DNA of 64,000 nt from JAPLIS01 sp963719415 (GCA_963719415.1 OY970383.1:930001-994000), one strand, 5' to 3'; shown: positions 24,615 to 34,191, numbered from the stretch's first letter. A program made the numbers and translations. Notes: a model not told the origin generated them from the sequence alone.

Positions 24615-27600
24615 TTATTCAAGAGTATATATGCCCTTTTCATTGCCGATAAGCCATACACCAGCAGCGCTATTACGAGTCATTGATGGAATATCGCTTC
24701 CTTTGCTAATATTCATGGTAATTGGAAGCGAGCTGTAGACTGTTTTAAGGTATGAAGCTATTTTATTTTCTTGCGCGCGAGCTAGAAAGGAAAGGGTTCC
24801 ATCCGTAGCAAAAATGTCGCAAAATTCTTTAAGATTTATCCAAAAAGAGGGAATAGGCATTAGGGCTTTTGTGACATAGAAAAAATCTGATAAAAAGGGT
24901 TGAACTGTTGTAGAAGTAATATCAGTATCGGTGACAGATTCTACTGAGAAACGGTAGATTTTGCCCCTATTATTTCCTCTATCAGCACTTAATACATATA
25001 TTTGTCCATTGGTATTTTTTTGAGCATAATCCTGCATTCTGCCCGTACTGCTTATTGCATAAAGATGAGTAATCTGGTTGCTTGTGTTATCCGGTGTATC
25101 AACAAGGGTCCAGTTGAGGCTTTTTGGGTCGCAAGCAGTTGTTATATCCATACCATCGCCAACACGAAATAGACCGTTACTTGTTGCAAGAAGTCCTAGC
25201 TTTCCTGATATGAGTATATCATTAAAAAATAGAGAATTAGATTTAAAAGTTGATTGTTGTGTGTCTGCAAGCCTTACTGCGATAGGCCGTATGGTTGGAT
25301 ATGGGCTGGCAGATGTTTTAGCATAACTATTTTCATGCGTCAATTCTATTCTATCAAGCGTTGTATCAGTGAGTATGTAGAGATAGTTGCCATCGGCAAT
25401 AACTCGTTTTACCAATGTATAATTTCCCAATACTTTAAAAGTTAGTGTATTATCGATTTCTCTAAGCCCGTGGCTTATTTTACTATAGCCGTTACCTCCA
25501 TTATCAGTAAGAATAGCAACTCCTTTGCTGCCACCGCAGCATATAAAGCCTTGATTGCGATCTTTAGAATAAGCCAATGCGACATCAGTTATAGGGCTAA
25601 TATGAGAAAGAGCGGCATTTTTAAATTGTTTATGGGCAATAACGTTACCGGTAGTGGGAGCTATGAGTCCATTTCCGTCCATAGTGCCCGTTTGAGCGAG
25701 AGTTAACTGATCATTGTAGGCCGTTGCAATAACTGAAATAGAAGAAAGTCCTGGTGTTAATGGACAAAAATCTTTGATTGTAGATATAGGGCCAAGGTCA
25801 GCAAGGAGTGCAGCTGATAGCGAGTCATCCCCATGAGACCATTCTGTACGTGTTATATTGGTAGCATTACTATCGTCAGGTGTTATAGTATCGTCAGTTT
25901 TTATGTCTGTTACGGCGGTGACAACGCCGGTGTTAGTATCGATTATGATCTGTAAAAGGTCATTATATACGCCTGCATATCGATGCCATTGAGTCCATCG
26001 TTTAATGGCTCCGGTATGATCAAAAAGTGCTTGAGATTGGAATATACCAGCATCTCCTGTTGTATTATGTATAATTGCATACACACAGTCTTTGTTTATG
26101 AGCATATTGATAATTGTTCCCCAAGTGCTATCTAATGGCCCGCCACCAATAGCTGCCGCAGGATCCGTAGATAAAGTCATTTGTTCAGGGTTTGTTGCTG
26201 GGTGTTGTTGTTGTAAATTATTATACGATTTAAGGTAAGTAATTGGTGCGTTTTTAGCAGCGATAGTGCCAATAATTGATTTTTGAGGTGATTCTGTGAC
26301 AGGTTCTGTCATAGAATCTGTGATGGATAGCGTGGGTGATTGCGAGACCGATTTTATGGGTGCTTGTTGATTATTAACAAGGGGAAGAGCATACATAGTA
26401 TTAGTAGTTTCGTTACGGTGTCCATTGCCACCACGCACAATTAAATAATGCAACTGTGTTGATGTTGACATAGAGGCAAGTTGATGAATAGAGAGTGCGG
26501 TATAGCTGTTTGTAGTTCCGATAATGTGTGTATTGGTGGCGTCAAATAGGGTTTCCGGTGCAATAGGTTCAAGGATAAGTTTACCATTTTTAAAGTGGCC
26601 AACAATAAGAGAACGGCCACCGGTCGCACCGGTAATAATATTGAGACCAACAAACAGGCGTTGTAAAGTTTTATCCCAATGCAGAACTGCGGTATCGCCG
26701 ACAATGGCAGCTAAGTCGCTATTTCCTATTTTTAATGGCGATAGGCTTGTATTAATGGGAACGGCTCTCGGGAAAAAAGTTTTTTTTCGTACCGGTTTAG
26801 GTCTTTTTTTGTTGCGTTTTTTTCTCCCCCCTATTATTTGATTAAGAGTTTCTGTTTTATCTAACTCTGGTTTATTGAGTGTTTCTGTGTCTTGTATTAT
26901 TTTATCGAGTACTATTCGGTTGGGCATTCCTTCTCCCATATCTGCGAGAGAAAAATTGGTGGTCGGTGCGCCTTGTTGAAAAGTTGCTATTGCGATACCG
27001 CTTCCCGTTTCACCAAATTGACTAAAAGCCGCATGAGGCTTTGTCGCCATAAATACCGTACCATGATTTCCTGTGGTAAGATTTACTATTTTTGAGGTAA
27101 CAGCGCCATCTGCATCCGGCACATCAGAAATAGAGCGGAGGTCATGATTGAGGTTTTCAAAAATATAGACCGTATCAGGATTTTCTTTGGTAACTGCAAC
27201 AAGATGTTCAGTTGAGCTAAACGTACCCTCTTTTTTGATCAAGCTTAGATGTTCTATGGATGCATTAAAAAGAGGATTAGGTTGGTCAGCAACGCCATTT
27301 AGTTTGATTTTTTCGGGGGTGATTCCATAGATAGCATTTTGGTGTCCGGCAAGAGCTGATATAGTATGGTTTTGGGCACCCGGTATGGATGCTCCGATAT
27401 ATAGATTATTTTTATTTGTTGCGATTGCCTGTACGGGAAAATCTAAGCTTGTCAAAGAGAGAGTTTTTTCTGTTTGATTCTTGGGTATGATAATGCGAGA
27501 GTAGCTGTAAAATGGAGAAAAAAGAGATAAAATTACTATTAATGTGTATGTTTGTTTGAGCATGAATGTATGGAGAGTTTTTGAAAAAATGATACGTAAA

Positions 27601-27755
27601 AAAATGCTAGGCGATAAAATAGCAGGTGAAAAAATAGATAAAAGAATAGCGTGCAAACTAGTAGCATGCAAATGAGTAGCAGGCAAGTTGGTAGCGTCAG
27701 AATTAATACCTTGTGAATTAAGAATATGTGAATTAAGAGTACGGGAACGAATCAT
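24615..27755 (-). CDS. Large secreted protein, possible beta-propeller-like repeats
   Basis: 1046 residues from the start at 27755. An ATG at 27563 gives 982 residues and a classic signal peptide (LIVILSLFSPFYSYS), so it may be the real start; the 64 residues ahead of it are Leu/His/Ala-rich and coded by short tandem repeats. The rest is Ser/Thr/Asn/Gly-rich and of repeating strand-turn text such as NLYIGASIPG, LQRLFVGLNI, NYLYILTDTTLDRIEL, QIYVLSADRG, and GVWLIGNEKGIYTL. Together they suggest propeller blades, but no family is recognised. Probably surface or periplasmic; partner of the barrel gene just downstream is inferred only from position. Confidence 0.65.
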   Translation of the reverse strand: MIRSRTLNSHILNSQGINSDATNLPATHLHATSLHAILLSIFSPAILSPSIFLRIIFSKTLHTFMLKQTYTLIVILSLFSPFYSYSRIIIPKNQTEKTLSLTSLDFPVQAIATNKNNLYIGASIPGAQNHTISALAGHQNAIYGITPEKIKLNGVADQPNPLFNASIEHLSLIKKEGTFSSTEHLVAVTKENPDTVYIFENLNHDLRSISDVPDADGAVTSKIVNLTTGNHGTVFMATKPHAAFSQFGETGSGIAIATFQQGAPTTNFSLADMGEGMPNRIVLDKIIQDTETLNKPELDKTETLNQIIGGRKKRNKKRPKPVRKKTFFPRAVPINTSLSPLKIGNSDLAAIVGDTAVLHWDKTLQRLFVGLNIITGATGGRSLIVGHFKNGKLILEPIAPETLFDATNTHIIGTTNSYTALSIHQLASMSTSTQLHYLIVRGGNGHRNETTNTMYALPLVNNQQAPIKSVSQSPTLSITDSMTEPVTESPQKSIIGTIAAKNAPITYLKSYNNLQQQHPATNPEQMTLSTDPAAAIGGGPLDSTWGTIINMLINKDCVYAIIHNTTGDAGIFQSQALFDHTGAIKRWTQWHRYAGVYNDLLQIIIDTNTGVVTAVTDIKTDDTITPDDSNATNITRTEWSHGDDSLSAALLADLGPISTIKDFCPLTPGLSSISVIATAYNDQLTLAQTGTMDGNGLIAPTTGNVIAHKQFKNAALSHISPITDVALAYSKDRNQGFICCGGSKGVAILTDNGGNGYSKISHGLREIDNTLTFKVLGNYTLVKRVIADGNYLYILTDTTLDRIELTHENSYAKTSASPYPTIRPIAVRLADTQQSTFKSNSLFFNDILISGKLGLLATSNGLFRVGDGMDITTACDPKSLNWTLVDTPDNTSNQITHLYAISSTGRMQDYAQKNTNGQIYVLSADRGNNRGKIYRFSVESVTDTDITSTTVQPFLSDFFYVTKALMPIPSFWINLKEFCDIFATDGTLSFLARAQENKIASYLKTVYSSLPITMNISKGSDIPSMTRNSAAGVWLIGNEKGIYTLE

Positions 27756-27901
27756 AAGACGGCCTTTTTTTTAAATAGCATAACTAATACTTGTTTACGA
27801 TACAGTTACCATCTATGTGGTGATTAATGTAGGTATCTCTGTATCATGCATTAGTTTACGATGATTTATAAAAACTGCCACTTTTGATTATCAAACTTGT
27901 T

Positions 27902-28282
27902 TTAATCCTGTTTTTCTTTGTTATTATTTTCTTTAAAAGTATTTAAAAATTTTGCGTTTGCAGCGGTATATTGATCTTGAAAAAAATTTGGAACATTGGT
28001 CTGACGCACAAGAGATTGAATTACCGCTAATTTGTTAGCAGCAGGAAATTCTTCTGGTGTTGTAACGCTCTTTAAATGGTTCATAGCTTCTATCTCTTTA
28101 TGTCTCGAATCATTACAATAGTTGCTGTAAAAAGACACAGCCATTGCTTTTGCAAAATCATCAACTGCTTTTCTCGCTATTCTTTTTCGTTCACGCATTT
28201 TACTATTTCTTTCAGCAGCTGCAGAAATAACAGAAAAACCAAATAATAACAGAAGTAAGTTTAGTTTAAATAGTTTGTTCAT
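27902..28282 (-). CDS. Hypothetical small secreted protein
   Basis: 126 residues from ATG 28282; an upstream in-frame TTG is less likely because MNKLFKLNLLLLLFGFSVISA is a complete signal peptide. The mature part is charged and helical (RERKRIARKAVDDFAKAMAVS), ending Lys/Glu-rich. Not recognised. The end of a decayed paralogue of the gene at 30915 lies 93 bp upstream. Confidence 0.6.
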   Translation of the reverse strand: MNKLFKLNLLLLLFGFSVISAAAERNSKMRERKRIARKAVDDFAKAMAVSFYSNYCNDSRHKEIEAMNHLKSVTTPEEFPAANKLAVIQSLVRQTNVPNFFQDQYTAANAKFLNTFKENNNKEKQD

Positions 28283-28374
28283 AAAATAATTGTACTTATT
28301 TTTTTTGTTTTTTGGTTTTGTATGAAAATAGAGGGGTCGTAACAGCCATAATTTTATTAGCGATGCTGCGGTTG

Positions 28375-28611
28375 TCAATTAAAGCCGTTTTTTTTTATAA
28401 AAGCTTGTATTTGCGCTTTCTCTTTTTTGGATTCTTTGTGTCTTTCTGATTCTTCTAATCCAAGCTCGACTGCTTTATTTTTCAATACTTCAGATCCTGC
28501 TCCTATTTCCAGCCGGGTAATACATGTGTAATTTTAGTATAGGTTTAGGCAGGGAGGGGTAATAAGAAATAGAATTAGATAAACATAAAAACAGAGAGAA
28601 TATTGTTTTAG
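28375..28611 (-). pseudogene. Decayed paralogue of the secreted protein at 30915
   Basis: Read on the minus strand, it aligns to the gene at 30915-31250: KTIFSLFLCLSNSISYYPSLP against KTILSLFLCLSISTSYCSFLP, then LKLH..., and after a frameshift near 28500, GAGSEVLKNKAVELGLEES against GAGTALLTEKIVQFRLDEL. The start codon is lost (ATA GCT in place of ATG AAT), a frameshift separates the halves, and it runs right on from the DUF433 stop at 28612. The second half ends at TGA 28375. Confidence 0.7.
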
Positions 28612-28857
28612 CTATTTTGTGGCTGCCTTAGAGGTAAAAGCGATTATTTCTTGTGCAAACAGGAGGCATGCGCGTATATCTTCTTTGGTGAGTTGTTTGT
28701 ATTTTTGTAGGATATTTTCTGTTGTCATCCCCTGAGCTAATAAATCTAATATGTGTTGTACGGTTAAGCGTGTCCCTCTAATAACTGGCTTGCCGGCCAT
28801 TATGGTTGGATCAACTGTTATATAATCTAATAAGTGATGGAATGCTGTATAGTTCAC
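28612..28857 (-). CDS. DUF433 family protein (antitoxin-like)
   Basis: 81 residues with the DUF433 pattern: DYITVDPTIMAGKPVIRGTR, LTVQHILDLLAQGMTTENIL, and LTKEDIRACLLFAQEII. DUF433 proteins have a winged-helix-like fold and often pair with PIN-type toxins. No toxin neighbour is visible: downstream lies the pseudogene 28375-28611, upstream a non-coding region. So it may be a solitary antitoxin-like gene. Confidence 0.85.
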   Translation of the reverse strand: MNYTAFHHLLDYITVDPTIMAGKPVIRGTRLTVQHILDLLAQGMTTENILQKYKQLTKEDIRACLLFAQEIIAFTSKAATK

Positions 28858-28954
28858 GTTTTTCCTGCTATTTTAACTATTATTGGGTGTTGCTAAATGG
28901 CCTACTTCTTTTTAATAATTATACATGAAATTGATATTATATATAAGAGAGTTT

Positions 28955-29050
28955 ATGTGTTCTAAAGTTATATTAGCAGTTTTTTTATGTTTTTTCTCAG
29001 CAAAAATGTATACGCATGAGCCAGCTCAATGCTTGACTAAGAAAAGTTAG
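28955..29050 (+). CDS. Possible 31-residue secreted peptide or gene remnant
   Basis: ATG at 28955, TAG at 29048. The start MCSKVILAVFLCFFSAKMYTH reads like a lipoprotein/signal peptide with no mature protein after it, so it is more likely the remnant of a secreted-protein gene. The hairpin 29037-29068 overlaps its end. Low confidence. Confidence 0.3.
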   Translation: MCSKVILAVFLCFFSAKMYTHEPAQCLTKKS

Positions 29051-29068
29051 CGCGTTATCTTTTCTTAG
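29037..29068. terminator. Hairpin upstream of the Fic gene
   Basis: Perfect 10-bp inverted repeat CTAAGAAAAG (29037-29046) with CTTTTCTTAG (29059-29068), 12-base loop; a third partial copy (TAAGAAAAGATAGC) follows at about 29079. No T-run. Could be a terminator or an operator-like site. Confidence 0.4.
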
Positions 29069-29268
29069 TGAGAACTGTTAAGAAAAGATAGCTTTAATAT
29101 AAAGCCAAAAAGAGAAACCGATGAATAAAAAAGATCTGGCTAATAAAAAAGAAGCTAAAGAAATAGATACGGGTAGCAAAAGTATGGAGAGAAAATACGG
29201 GAACGTATGTCACTCATACTTTTGAGGGTGAACCATACCGTGCATATATTCCGGCTAGTTTTCCTCCT

Positions 29269-30339
29269 GTGCCAGCTCTTGATATGGCATATATTTATCC
29301 GTATTTAGAAAAAGCGACATTAGCTGTTGCGGCGTTGAATGGTATTTGTTTTTCTATTAATACCACCCTTTTTATTTATATGTACGTTCGCAAAGAAGCT
29401 CTACTTTCAAGTCAGATAGAAGGGACGCAGAGCTCTTTTTCGGACTTAATGTTGTTTGAACATGACCAAATAACAGAAGTATCTTTAGAGGATGTGGAAG
29501 AAGTCTCTAATTACGTACAAGCCATTACCTATGGTTTAAAGAGAATTAAAGAAGGCTTTCCTCTTTGTTTACGTCTACTGCGTGAAATTCACGGCGTTCT
29601 TTTATCTGGTTCGCGAGGCACTTTTAAATCACCAGTAGAATTTAGAAAATCGCAAAATTGGATCGGTGGTACAAAGCCGAGTAATGCTATGTTTGTTCCT
29701 CCTTCGATAGAGTATTTAGATCAGTGTCTTTCTGATTTTGAGCACTTTTTACATGATGATAGTATGCCAGTTTTGGTTAAAGCGGGCTTAGCGCATGTTC
29801 AATTTGAGACTATTCACCCATTTCTTGATGGAAATGGACGCTTGGGACGTCTTTTAATAGTTCTTCTTTTATTTGAGAATGGCATGATCAAGGAACCTGT
29901 TTTATATGTTAGTCTTTATCTCAAGCAGCATCGGTCTATCTATTACAATCTTTTACAAGAAGTTAGAATGCATGGTCGTTGGGAAGTTTGGTTGGAGTTT
30001 TTTTTAAAAGGGGTGACAGAATCTGCTAACCAAGCAGTGGAGATAGCTACTGCAATTAATCTACTGCTTACAAAAGATTTGGATAGCATAGCTGGTTTGG
30101 GCCGGGGTCGATTTTCATGTGAGCTGATATTTGAATATCTTAAAAAATTGCCACAAGTTACGGTGTCTGTGATTGTTTCAGCTTTATCCATGACTGCTCC
30201 AACAGCACGAGTTGCACTTAATAACTTGGTTAAGTTGGGGATTTTAAAAGTGATATCGGGTAAAAAGAGAGAGAGGGTTTATGTCTATCGTGATTATTTA
30301 AGTTTGCTTGAAAAGGGTGCTGAGCCGTTACGCGGTTAG
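29269..30339 (+). CDS. Fic-domain AMP-transferase with inhibitory motif; 5' end frameshifted
   Basis: 356 residues from GTG 29269. The Fic motif HPFLDGNGRLGRLL (catalytic His and the GNGR phosphate-binding loop) is complete. LLSSQIEGTQ near residue 50 is the autoinhibitory (S/T)xxxE(G/N) motif on an N-terminal helix. The C-terminus is a winged HTH (VSALSMTAPTARVALNNLVKLGI). Fic proteins transfer AMP or related groups to Ser/Thr/Tyr. The family's N-terminus continues upstream in the same frame (RENTGTYVTHTFEGEPYRAYIPASFPP) without a start codon. A one-base extra A at about 29201 separates it from the ATG at 29184 (MERKYG). Confidence 0.85.
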   Translation: MPALDMAYIYPYLEKATLAVAALNGICFSINTTLFIYMYVRKEALLSSQIEGTQSSFSDLMLFEHDQITEVSLEDVEEVSNYVQAITYGLKRIKEGFPLCLRLLREIHGVLLSGSRGTFKSPVEFRKSQNWIGGTKPSNAMFVPPSIEYLDQCLSDFEHFLHDDSMPVLVKAGLAHVQFETIHPFLDGNGRLGRLLIVLLLFENGMIKEPVLYVSLYLKQHRSIYYNLLQEVRMHGRWEVWLEFFLKGVTESANQAVEIATAINLLLTKDLDSIAGLGRGRFSCELIFEYLKKLPQVTVSVIVSALSMTAPTARVALNNLVKLGILKVISGKKRERVYVYRDYLSLLEKGAEPLRG

Positions 30340-30459
30340 AAGCGATGGATGAGGCAGGTCGTACTAAAATTTTTCATTTACGTTTTTTTATTTTTTGATT
30401 GTTTTTAAAAAAAATGCGGTGGAATAGAAAGAGATTTTTTTGTTTGCAATTATTTTAAT

Positions 30460-30789
30460 TTATTCTGAAGACTTGAGTTCTCCGTTTTCTATTTTGTAAC
30501 CAAATTTACCCATATGTTCAAGCAGAAACAATCTTCCGTCTTCTTTTAAGCTGTTTATATCTGCATTTATCTCTTCGAGTTTATGACCATCAATATTACC
30601 ATTACCCTGTTCTTCAATTAATTTATCTCTCAATTTTTTAAGATCTTCAATTAGGCCTAGACGTTGTTCTATTTCGTTTGTAAATTCTTCTTCACTAAGA
30701 TTAGTATCCTGGTTTGGTTCCATAGCACAAAAACTATTTGTTAGCCATGAAAGAGAGAGAAGTGTTAAAATTATAGAGTGCTTTTTCAT
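30460..30789 (-). CDS. Small secreted coiled-coil protein
   Basis: 109 residues. Signal peptide (SIILTLLSLSWLTNSFCA), then a charged helical region with heptad-like spacing (EQRLGLIEDLKKLRDKLIEEQ, LEEINADINSLKED). Not recognised. Divergent orientation to Fic (both end near each other). Low-complexity Glu/Lys. Confidence 0.6.
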   Translation of the reverse strand: MKKHSIILTLLSLSWLTNSFCAMEPNQDTNLSEEEFTNEIEQRLGLIEDLKKLRDKLIEEQGNGNIDGHKLEEINADINSLKEDGRLFLLEHMGKFGYKIENGELKSSE

Positions 30790-30914
30790 GTTTAATTATC
30801 TCGTTTTTTTTAATGATTATTATTTTACAGTGCTAAAGGCACAGTACTAATTTGTTGTATTTTGTCAAGGCCATTTTTTGATACATTAATAGGAGATATT
30901 TTAATAGTGTAGTA

Positions 30915-31250
30915 TTAGCTTTCGCCAGGATTACCATCACCGCGATTTCTTTTTTTCCATTCCTGTATCTCATTCCAATAAGCCTGATATTTTTCTTTTT
31001 CTTCATTTTCCTTTTTTCTGAAAGCCTTTAGCCATGCTCTTTCGTTTTGAGTTGCTTTATGTCTTGCCAATTCGTCTAGCCGAAATTGAACTATTTTTTC
31101 TGTTAACAATGCTGTTCCCGCTCCTGAGCCAAATAAGGAGCATGTTCGCCAACAAAAGTGTAATTTTAGCGTAGATGTAGGCAGAAAAGAACAATAAGAA
31201 GTTGAAATAGATAAACATAAAAACAGAGAGAGTATTGTTTTAGTATTCAT
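30915..31250 (-). CDS. Small secreted protein, intact paralogue of the 28375 pseudogene
   Basis: 111 residues. Signal peptide (KTILSLFLCLSISTSYCS), a Cys-containing segment (KLHFCWRTCSLFGSGAGTA), then a strongly charged helical tail (KKENEEKEKYQAYWNEIQEW). Function unknown. A decayed copy lies at 28375-28611, which supports that this is a real, duplicated gene. Confidence 0.65.
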   Translation of the reverse strand: MNTKTILSLFLCLSISTSYCSFLPTSTLKLHFCWRTCSLFGSGAGTALLTEKIVQFRLDELARHKATQNERAWLKAFRKKENEEKEKYQAYWNEIQEWKKRNRGDGNPGES

Positions 31251-31402
31251 AAACCCCCTTTATGCTTGATGGGAATTTTACCTTAATAGTATAAATAATA
31301 CTCTAATTATTTTATATTTTGCAAAAATTTATTTTTTTTACATGCTTTTAATTATGGGTTAGACTGTATTTTAATATTATTTTAAATGGGGGTTTTTTTT
31401 AT

Positions 31403-32944
31403 ATGTATGCTCATATCCTTTCAGCAACCACTATCGGAGTTAATGCGTGTATCGTTCAAGTTGAAGTAGATGCTACGTTTGGTATGGTTAATTTTTATAT
31501 CGTAGGACTTCCCGATACAGCCATTCGTGAAAGTAGTAAACGTATTTTAAGCGCTCTTAAAAATGCTGGTTTTCGGTTGCCTAATAAAAAAATCACCGTA
31601 AACTTGGCGCCAGCAGATTTAAAAAAAGAGGGCACTCTCTTTGATTTGCCGATAGCCATTGGTATTTTGATTTCTATGGGATTATTAGAGATCGATCAAC
31701 AGATGCAAAAAGAGACTCTTTTTTTAGGGGAACTTTCATTAAATGGAAATATCTGTTTTGTCAAAGGGGCGCTAGCTCTTGCTTATGACGCATTAAGTAA
31801 TGGCATTAAGCGTATTATTTTACCTAAAGCAAATGCGCCAGAAGTAGCCTTAATAGAAGGGTTAGAAGTCATAGGTGTTGATCACCTGGCAGAATTGGTT
31901 TCTTATATGCGAGGTGAAATACCTATTGCGCCAACACAGGGGACATTTGAAGCATTAATGAATAGTGGGTATTCTTTTGTAGAAGATTTTTCTCATGTAA
32001 AGGGTCAGTATCAGGCAAAGCGCGCATTGCAAATTACTGCAGCGGGTCGTCATAATATTTTATTTATAGGATCGCCTGGTTCTGGAAAAACGATGCTAGC
32101 CAAACGATTGCCGACTATTATGCCAAAAATGAGTTTTCAAGAAGTGTTAGAAACAACAAAACTTTATTCTGTTTGCGGTAAACTTGATGGAAAACCGCTT
32201 ATTTCTCAGCGACCCTTTCGCGCTCCTCATCATACTATTTCACAGGCCGGTCTCATTGGAGGAGGTTCATATCCTCAACCGGGCGAAATTAGTCTATCTC
32301 ATCATGGTATTCTTTTTTTAGATGAGTTAACGGAATTTAAAAGAGATACGTTAGAATCGTTACGACAACCTCTGGAAAGTGGCTCGGTTCATATTGCACG
32401 AGTACATCAATCAATTACTTTTCCGGCTTCATTTTTGTTGGTTGCCGCTCTAAATCCATGTCCATGCGGTTTTTTTGGCGACAAAAAGCGAGTATGCATT
32501 TGTTCAACGGAACATGTTAATCGTTATTTATCAAAACTGTCAGGACCGCTACTTGATCGTATTGATTTACAGATTAGTGTGCAGTCTATTGCGTATGATG
32601 AGATTAAAAGTGGTCAAGAATCCTCAATGTCTTCGGCTGATATGTTTGTATTAGTGAATCGTGCATTGGAAATACAAGTTAAACGTTTTGGTTCGGATAA
32701 AAAATTCAATAGTCAAATGACATCAGATGAGATTGAACAATTCTGTATACTTTCAGACGCTGCCGAAGGTATTTTAAAAAAAGCTTTTGATGCTTTACGA
32801 TTAAGCATGCGTGGCTATCATAAAGTATTAAAAGTTGCTCGAACTATAGCTGATTTGGAAGAATCGACTATTATTGAAGTTGCGCATATTCGTGAAGCGA
32901 TTTTGTATAGATCTTTAGATCAGCATATTGAACAACAAGGGTAA
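31403..32944 (+). CDS. comM: ComM/YifB-type Mg-chelatase-like AAA+ ATPase
   Basis: 513 residues. ComM is a hexameric helicase that drives branch migration during integration of transformed DNA. The N-terminal domain (MYAHILSATTIGVNACIVQVEVD, VGLPDTAIRESSKRILSALKNAGFR) is the ChlI-like fold. Then Walker A FIGSPGSGKTMLAKRLP, RPFRAPHHTIS, Walker B LFLDELTEF, and LNPCPCGFFGD with a Cys-rich loop (CICSTEHVNRY), all standard. The GGGGGTTTTTTTT region before the ATG gives a plausible ribosome-binding site. Suggests some natural competence or recombination role. Confidence 0.95.
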   Translation: MYAHILSATTIGVNACIVQVEVDATFGMVNFYIVGLPDTAIRESSKRILSALKNAGFRLPNKKITVNLAPADLKKEGTLFDLPIAIGILISMGLLEIDQQMQKETLFLGELSLNGNICFVKGALALAYDALSNGIKRIILPKANAPEVALIEGLEVIGVDHLAELVSYMRGEIPIAPTQGTFEALMNSGYSFVEDFSHVKGQYQAKRALQITAAGRHNILFIGSPGSGKTMLAKRLPTIMPKMSFQEVLETTKLYSVCGKLDGKPLISQRPFRAPHHTISQAGLIGGGSYPQPGEISLSHHGILFLDELTEFKRDTLESLRQPLESGSVHIARVHQSITFPASFLLVAALNPCPCGFFGDKKRVCICSTEHVNRYLSKLSGPLLDRIDLQISVQSIAYDEIKSGQESSMSSADMFVLVNRALEIQVKRFGSDKKFNSQMTSDEIEQFCILSDAAEGILKKAFDALRLSMRGYHKVLKVARTIADLEESTIIEVAHIREAILYRSLDQHIEQQG

Positions 32945-33021
32945 AAAAGATAAAGATAAAAGCAGTAATAATAAAGTAGTCTAATAAAAAAGATAAAAAC
33001 ATAAAAAAGAGGAGAGTAACT

Positions 33022-33762
33022 ATGTGCTTTTCTGCAACAGCAAGTTTTTTAGCTTCTGGATTATTAACTATGGCTGGTGTGGCAACATATTGGCAAGTCA
33101 TAGATAGAAGACAAATGCTTCTGGCTTCGATACCGCTACTTTTTGCCATACAACAAGCAGCAGAAGGAGTGGTTTGGCTCTCTTTTGGGTATGATGCTTT
33201 TGCTCCCTGGCGTATTATCGCCGCTTATTTTTTTTTATTTTTTGCTTTTATTATATGGCCTATTTGGGCTCCATTATCTGTCTATTATCTTGAATCTATG
33301 ACACAATTTAAAGATCGTTTTACTCCGCCTATTGGTGGGGACCCCGATTTTTACCCCAGAGGGGACACCTATTTGTACGATCATGTACGCAAGCGATTAT
33401 TGCCCTACAGGATTATGATTGCTATTGGTTGCTTAGTCTCATGTTACTATGTGATAAATTTATTTCGGTATGATCTGATTGTGCAGGTTCTTGATTGTCA
33501 TATTTTGTATAAGTTTCCATCAAATGTTTTAAGTCGGGTTAGTTATCTTTTTGTTGTCCTGGTTCCTTTTTTACTTGCTCGAGAATTAATTATACGTCTG
33601 TTTGGCGTACTGTTAGGGGTCGCTTTTTTGGTTAGTTATTTTTTTTATTATTATTTATTGGTATCGGTCTGGTGTTTTTTTGGCGCTCTTCTGAGTATTC
33701 TTACTTTTATTGTTATTTATAAACAACGGAATAATGACTATAAACAGAGCACTAATCGTTAA
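33022..33762 (+). CDS. DUF6629-family membrane protein
   Basis: 246 residues, about seven membrane segments. The start MCFSATASFLASGLLTMAG, then IPLLFAIQQAAEGVVWLSF is the typical family signature. A central cytosolic or periplasmic loop holds FKDRFTPPIGGDPDFYPRG. Function of the family is unknown. 77 bp after comM, and its stop abuts the acpS gene. Confidence 0.8.
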   Translation: MCFSATASFLASGLLTMAGVATYWQVIDRRQMLLASIPLLFAIQQAAEGVVWLSFGYDAFAPWRIIAAYFFLFFAFIIWPIWAPLSVYYLESMTQFKDRFTPPIGGDPDFYPRGDTYLYDHVRKRLLPYRIMIAIGCLVSCYYVINLFRYDLIVQVLDCHILYKFPSNVLSRVSYLFVVLVPFLLARELIIRLFGVLLGVAFLVSYFFYYYLLVSVWCFFGALLSILTFIVIYKQRNNDYKQSTNR

Positions 33763-33777
33763 GTGAGTATAGTATTT

Positions 33778-34191
33778 ATGTTGTATGCCACTGGGCTAGA
33801 TGCTGTAGAAATTGGACGTTTTGCCTCATGGCATCTTTTCTCTCAAGCGCGTCTTTTGCGTATTTTTTCTGAAAAAGAGATAGCGTATTGTTTGTCGGTT
33901 AGCAGTAAAAGTGCAGAAAGGTTTGCCGTTCGTTTTGCGGCACGTGAAGCTCTATTTAAAGCATGTTTTCAAGCAGGGCTTAATATATCTATACCATTTT
34001 TGCGTTTTTGTAAGTTGGTAGAAGTAATGCGGACACCGCAGGGTTGTCCGTATTACCGGATCGCATGGGATAAAATAGTGGCAGAAAATAGTGATTATCC
34101 AAAATTTGCTGAAAGTATAGATGTTTTACTTTCTCTTACCCATACGCAGACAACAGCGATTGCTCTTGTTACGATAAAAAAAAAGATTTAA
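33778..34191 (+). CDS. acpS: Holo-[acyl-carrier-protein] synthase
   Basis: 137 residues from ATG 33778, chosen because the family starts five residues before GxDxxEI (here ATGLDAVEIGRF). An in-frame GTG right after the previous stop (33763) is possible. Transfers the 4'-phosphopantetheine arm to ACP. Mg-binding Asp in GLDAVEI and Glu in FAAREALFKA. The C-terminal half (LSLTHTQTTAIALV) is typical. Suggests a live fatty-acid pathway, although ACP itself is not in this window. Confidence 0.88.
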   Translation: MLYATGLDAVEIGRFASWHLFSQARLLRIFSEKEIAYCLSVSSKSAERFAVRFAAREALFKACFQAGLNISIPFLRFCKLVEVMRTPQGCPYYRIAWDKIVAENSDYPKFAESIDVLLSLTHTQTTAIALVTIKKKI

